From assembly GCA_017627115.1 (NCBI GenBank), contig JAGAHK010000379.1, forward strand, positions 1-6,891: a stretch of DNA of 6,891 nt. Direction: 5' to 3'. Shown one piece after another: positions 5,998 through 6,891 of the stretch. The translations under genes were made by a program, and so were the position numbers. Numbering within the stretch: position 1 is the first letter of the stretch; each line of letters opens with the position of its first letter. This DNA comes from Bacillota bacterium. Lineage in GTDB: Bacteria; Bacillota; Clostridia; Lachnospirales; CAG-274. The notes under the pieces are model-generated. The model ran no database searches and was not told the DNA's origin. It was given only the letters and a program-made list of their open reading frames with translations.

Positions 5998-6624
5998 TTA
6001 TTTAAAAGTTCTGAACAGGCCTATAACTTTTCCGAGTATTTTTATATCCCTTACGATAATAGGCTCATAAGCATCATTTTCAGGCTGAAGACGCACAAAA
6101 TCCTTTTCGCGGAAAAAGCGTTTGCAGGTCGCCGAATCATCAAGCAGCGCAATGATGATATCACCGTTGTTTGCGGTGTTCTGCTGATTTACAAGCACAA
6201 GATCGTTATTGAAGATACCGCAGTTTATCATACTGTTGCCGCGTATGCGCAGCATAAAGGTATCATTGTTTTTAAGATAGTCAACAGGCATCGGAAAATA
6301 GCCCTCTAAATTTTCCTGCGCAAGTATGGGCAGACCTGCCGTTACCGTACCGATTATCGGCACATTTGCGTATTCAATATCATTCTGCGGCTCCGCATTG
6401 TTGTAGAAATTATCCTCAAGTATCTCGATACAGCGGTTTTTTGACTTTGAACGCTGTATATAGCCCTTTCTTTCAAGCGTTTCAAGCTGCGCGTGTACGC
6501 TCGATGTGGACGAAAGCCCCGCCGCATTGCCTATCTCGCGTATACTCGGCGTTATGCCCCTTGTGCGTATCTCGTTTTTGATAAAATCATATATAAGCTG
6601 TTGTTTAACAGTTAAACTTTCCAT
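5998..6624 (-). CDS. lexA: LexA repressor, SOS regulator (self-cleaving)
   Basis: The 208-residue protein has an N-terminal winged helix-turn-helix (about 4-68; TPSIREIGNAAGLSSTSSVHAQLETLERKGYI at 25-56) and a C-terminal S24 peptidase domain. The self-cleavage pair is Ala96-Gly97 in TVTAGLP, and the catalytic dyad is Ser131 in GNSM and Lys168 in TCKRF. The intervals (35 from cleavage site to Ser, 37 from Ser to Lys) equal those of E. coli LexA. RecA-DNA filaments trigger cleavage and derepress repair genes. I choose the ATG at 6624 because AAAGG lies nine bases upstream and the protein then begins MESLTVKQQ, as in relatives. An ATG at 6642 and a TTG at 6651 are in frame but have no ribosome binding site. 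The gene leads an operon with the exonuclease and probably represses itself. Confidence 0.97.
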   Translation of the reverse strand: MESLTVKQQLIYDFIKNEIRTRGITPSIREIGNAAGLSSTSSVHAQLETLERKGYIQRSKSKNRCIEILEDNFYNNAEPQNDIEYANVPIIGTVTAGLPILAQENLEGYFPMPVDYLKNNDTFMLRIRGNSMINCGIFNNDLVLVNQQNTANNGDIIIALLDDSATCKRFFREKDFVRLQPENDAYEPIIVRDIKILGKVIGLFRTFK

Positions 6625-6651
6625 ACCGCTCAACCTTTCCATACCGGTCAA
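6616..6651 (-). repeat. 18-bp in-frame tandem duplication at the lexA start
   Basis: Two adjacent 18-base units, 6634-6651 and 6616-6633, match at 16 of 18 positions. Each contains an ATG (6642 and 6624) followed by GGAAAG. The AAAGG of the upstream unit serves as the ribosome binding site for the downstream ATG. Confidence 0.9.
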
Positions 6652-6658
6652 TAATTCT

Positions 6659-6670
6659 TAACGACCGTTC
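6659..6670 (-). promoter_or_regulatory. Candidate LexA operator (SOS box) 1
   Basis: The minus strand reads GAACGGTCGTTA, one base off the GAAC-N4-GTTC core known for Gram-positive LexA. It lies in the lexA leader, about 35 bp before the chosen start, where autorepression is expected. Confidence 0.5.
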
Positions 6671-6672
6671 TT

Positions 6673-6708
6673 CACCGATCAATTTACCGATCAATCCACC
6701 GAAAATTC
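6673..6708. repeat. Three 12-bp direct repeats (iterons) upstream of lexA
   Basis: Consecutive 12-base units on the plus strand are CACCGATCAATT (6673-6684), TACCGATCAATC (6685-6696) and CACCGAAAATTC (6697-6708). The first two match at 10 of 12 positions. Related units occur at 6642-6653 and 6624-6635, so the whole lexA leader is built on a TACCGNTCAA theme. Confidence 0.8.
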
Positions 6709-6712
6709 GTTC
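6701..6712 (-). promoter_or_regulatory. Candidate LexA operator (SOS box) 2
   Basis: The minus strand reads GAACGAATTTTC, one base off GAAC-N4-GTTC. It sits directly at the predicted transcription start of lexA (near 6713), a position suited to repression. It overlaps the third 12-bp repeat. Confidence 0.45.
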
Positions 6713-6719
6713 TAATATC

Positions 6720-6748
6720 ATTTTACCGCATTTACGCAAAAAAGTAAA
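6720..6748 (-). promoter_or_regulatory. Probable promoter of the lexA-exonuclease operon
   Basis: TTTACT (6743-6748) and TAAAAT (6720-6725) are 17 bases apart on the minus strand. Each is a partial match to the sigma-A consensus, as is common for repressed SOS promoters. Initiation would be near 6713, giving a leader of about 90 bases. Confidence 0.55.
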
Positions 6749-6873
6749 GCTTTTTTTGATTTTTATTGAATTTTAGGCAAAATCGTTCAATTACCCCATA
6801 GTATGTCATATGAATTTTTGTTCGATTTTTATATATTTTTCGTCCTATTTTCGATAAGCTGAGTTCAAGGCAC

Positions 6874-6891
6874 AAAAAAGCTGTCGAAACC
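6874..6891 (-). terminator. Possible terminator of the preceding gene, cut by the window edge
   Basis: The minus strand begins GGTTTCGACAGC (6891-6880) and continues with six Ts (6879-6874). This looks like the 3' arm and T-run of an intrinsic terminator whose 5' arm lies outside the window. It cannot be confirmed from here. The AT-rich gap between it and the lexA promoter (6749-6873) shows no gene. Confidence 0.3.

Noticed and set aside
5386..6309. Plus-strand open frame of 307 codons opposite exonuclease and lexA
   Set aside because: It spans the junction of two well-supported genes on the other strand and has an improbable Tyr/Ile/Cys-rich composition.
6737..6759. AT-rich inverted repeat (caaaaaag with cttttttt) read as a terminator
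   Set aside because: The stem is almost all A-T, overlaps the -35 region of lexA and has no GC core; probably composition.
6734..6809. Short minus-strand frame of 25 codons upstream of lexA
   Set aside because: There is no ribosome binding site and it runs through the lexA promoter; it is expected by chance in AT-rich DNA.
1..6891. CRISPR array, tRNA or rRNA
   Set aside because: No regularly spaced direct repeats of suitable length, no cloverleaf with anticodon and T-loop consensus, and no rRNA motifs were seen; the cloverleaf-like fold of the repeats lacks tRNA consensus bases.

Overview
The window looks like a chromosomal segment from a gut-type Clostridia, probably Oscillospiraceae/Ruminococcaceae. 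The reasons are a moderate GC content, strong GGAGG ribosome binding sites, a Gram-positive type LexA, an ECF transporter S component, a CmpB-type membrane protein, a clostripain-family protease and abundant palindromic intergenic repeats. The genus is an inference and cannot be fixed from this sequence alone. No rRNA, tRNA, CRISPR array, integrase or transposase gene is visible.

All six genes I accept lie on the minus strand. Read in the direction of transcription, from the right edge, they are lexA (5998-6624), a DEDDh 3'-5' exonuclease 12 bp behind it (5305-5985) and a terminator (5192-5258). A gene-free stretch of about 780 bp follows (4521-5304). It holds one copy of a structured repeat (4929-5072), a MITE-like element with terminal inverted repeats (4688-4876) and the promoter of the next gene. 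Then come a CmpB-type membrane protein (3888-4520) with its own promoter and a strong terminator (3813-3848), a TcdE/phage-type holin (3280-3699), a membrane-anchored clostripain-like cysteine protease (857-3190) with its own promoter (3239-3267), and an ECF transporter S component (142-783). A second copy of the structured repeat (1-143) ends inside the stop codon of that last gene.

Functionally, lexA plus exonuclease form an apparent SOS/DNA-repair operon. Its leader carries two partial GAAC-N4-GTTC-like operators and an unusual run of TACCGNTCAA-type repeats, two of which lie in an 18-bp tandem duplication at the lexA start codon. The holin and clostripain-like genes are consecutive; a holin-like pore next to a surface protease recalls toxin-secretion holins, but the link is only an inference. 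The ECF component probably follows the protease on the same transcript.

The most striking signal is the pair of repeats at 1-143 and 4929-5072. They share a block of 25 identical bases, then diverge almost only inside hairpin stems. There the two arms change together so that pairing is kept (A-T to G-C and similar swaps) in at least three hairpins, and a fourth hairpin is replaced wholesale by a different one. This points to a family of structured repeats, or a structured RNA, whose fold rather than sequence is maintained.
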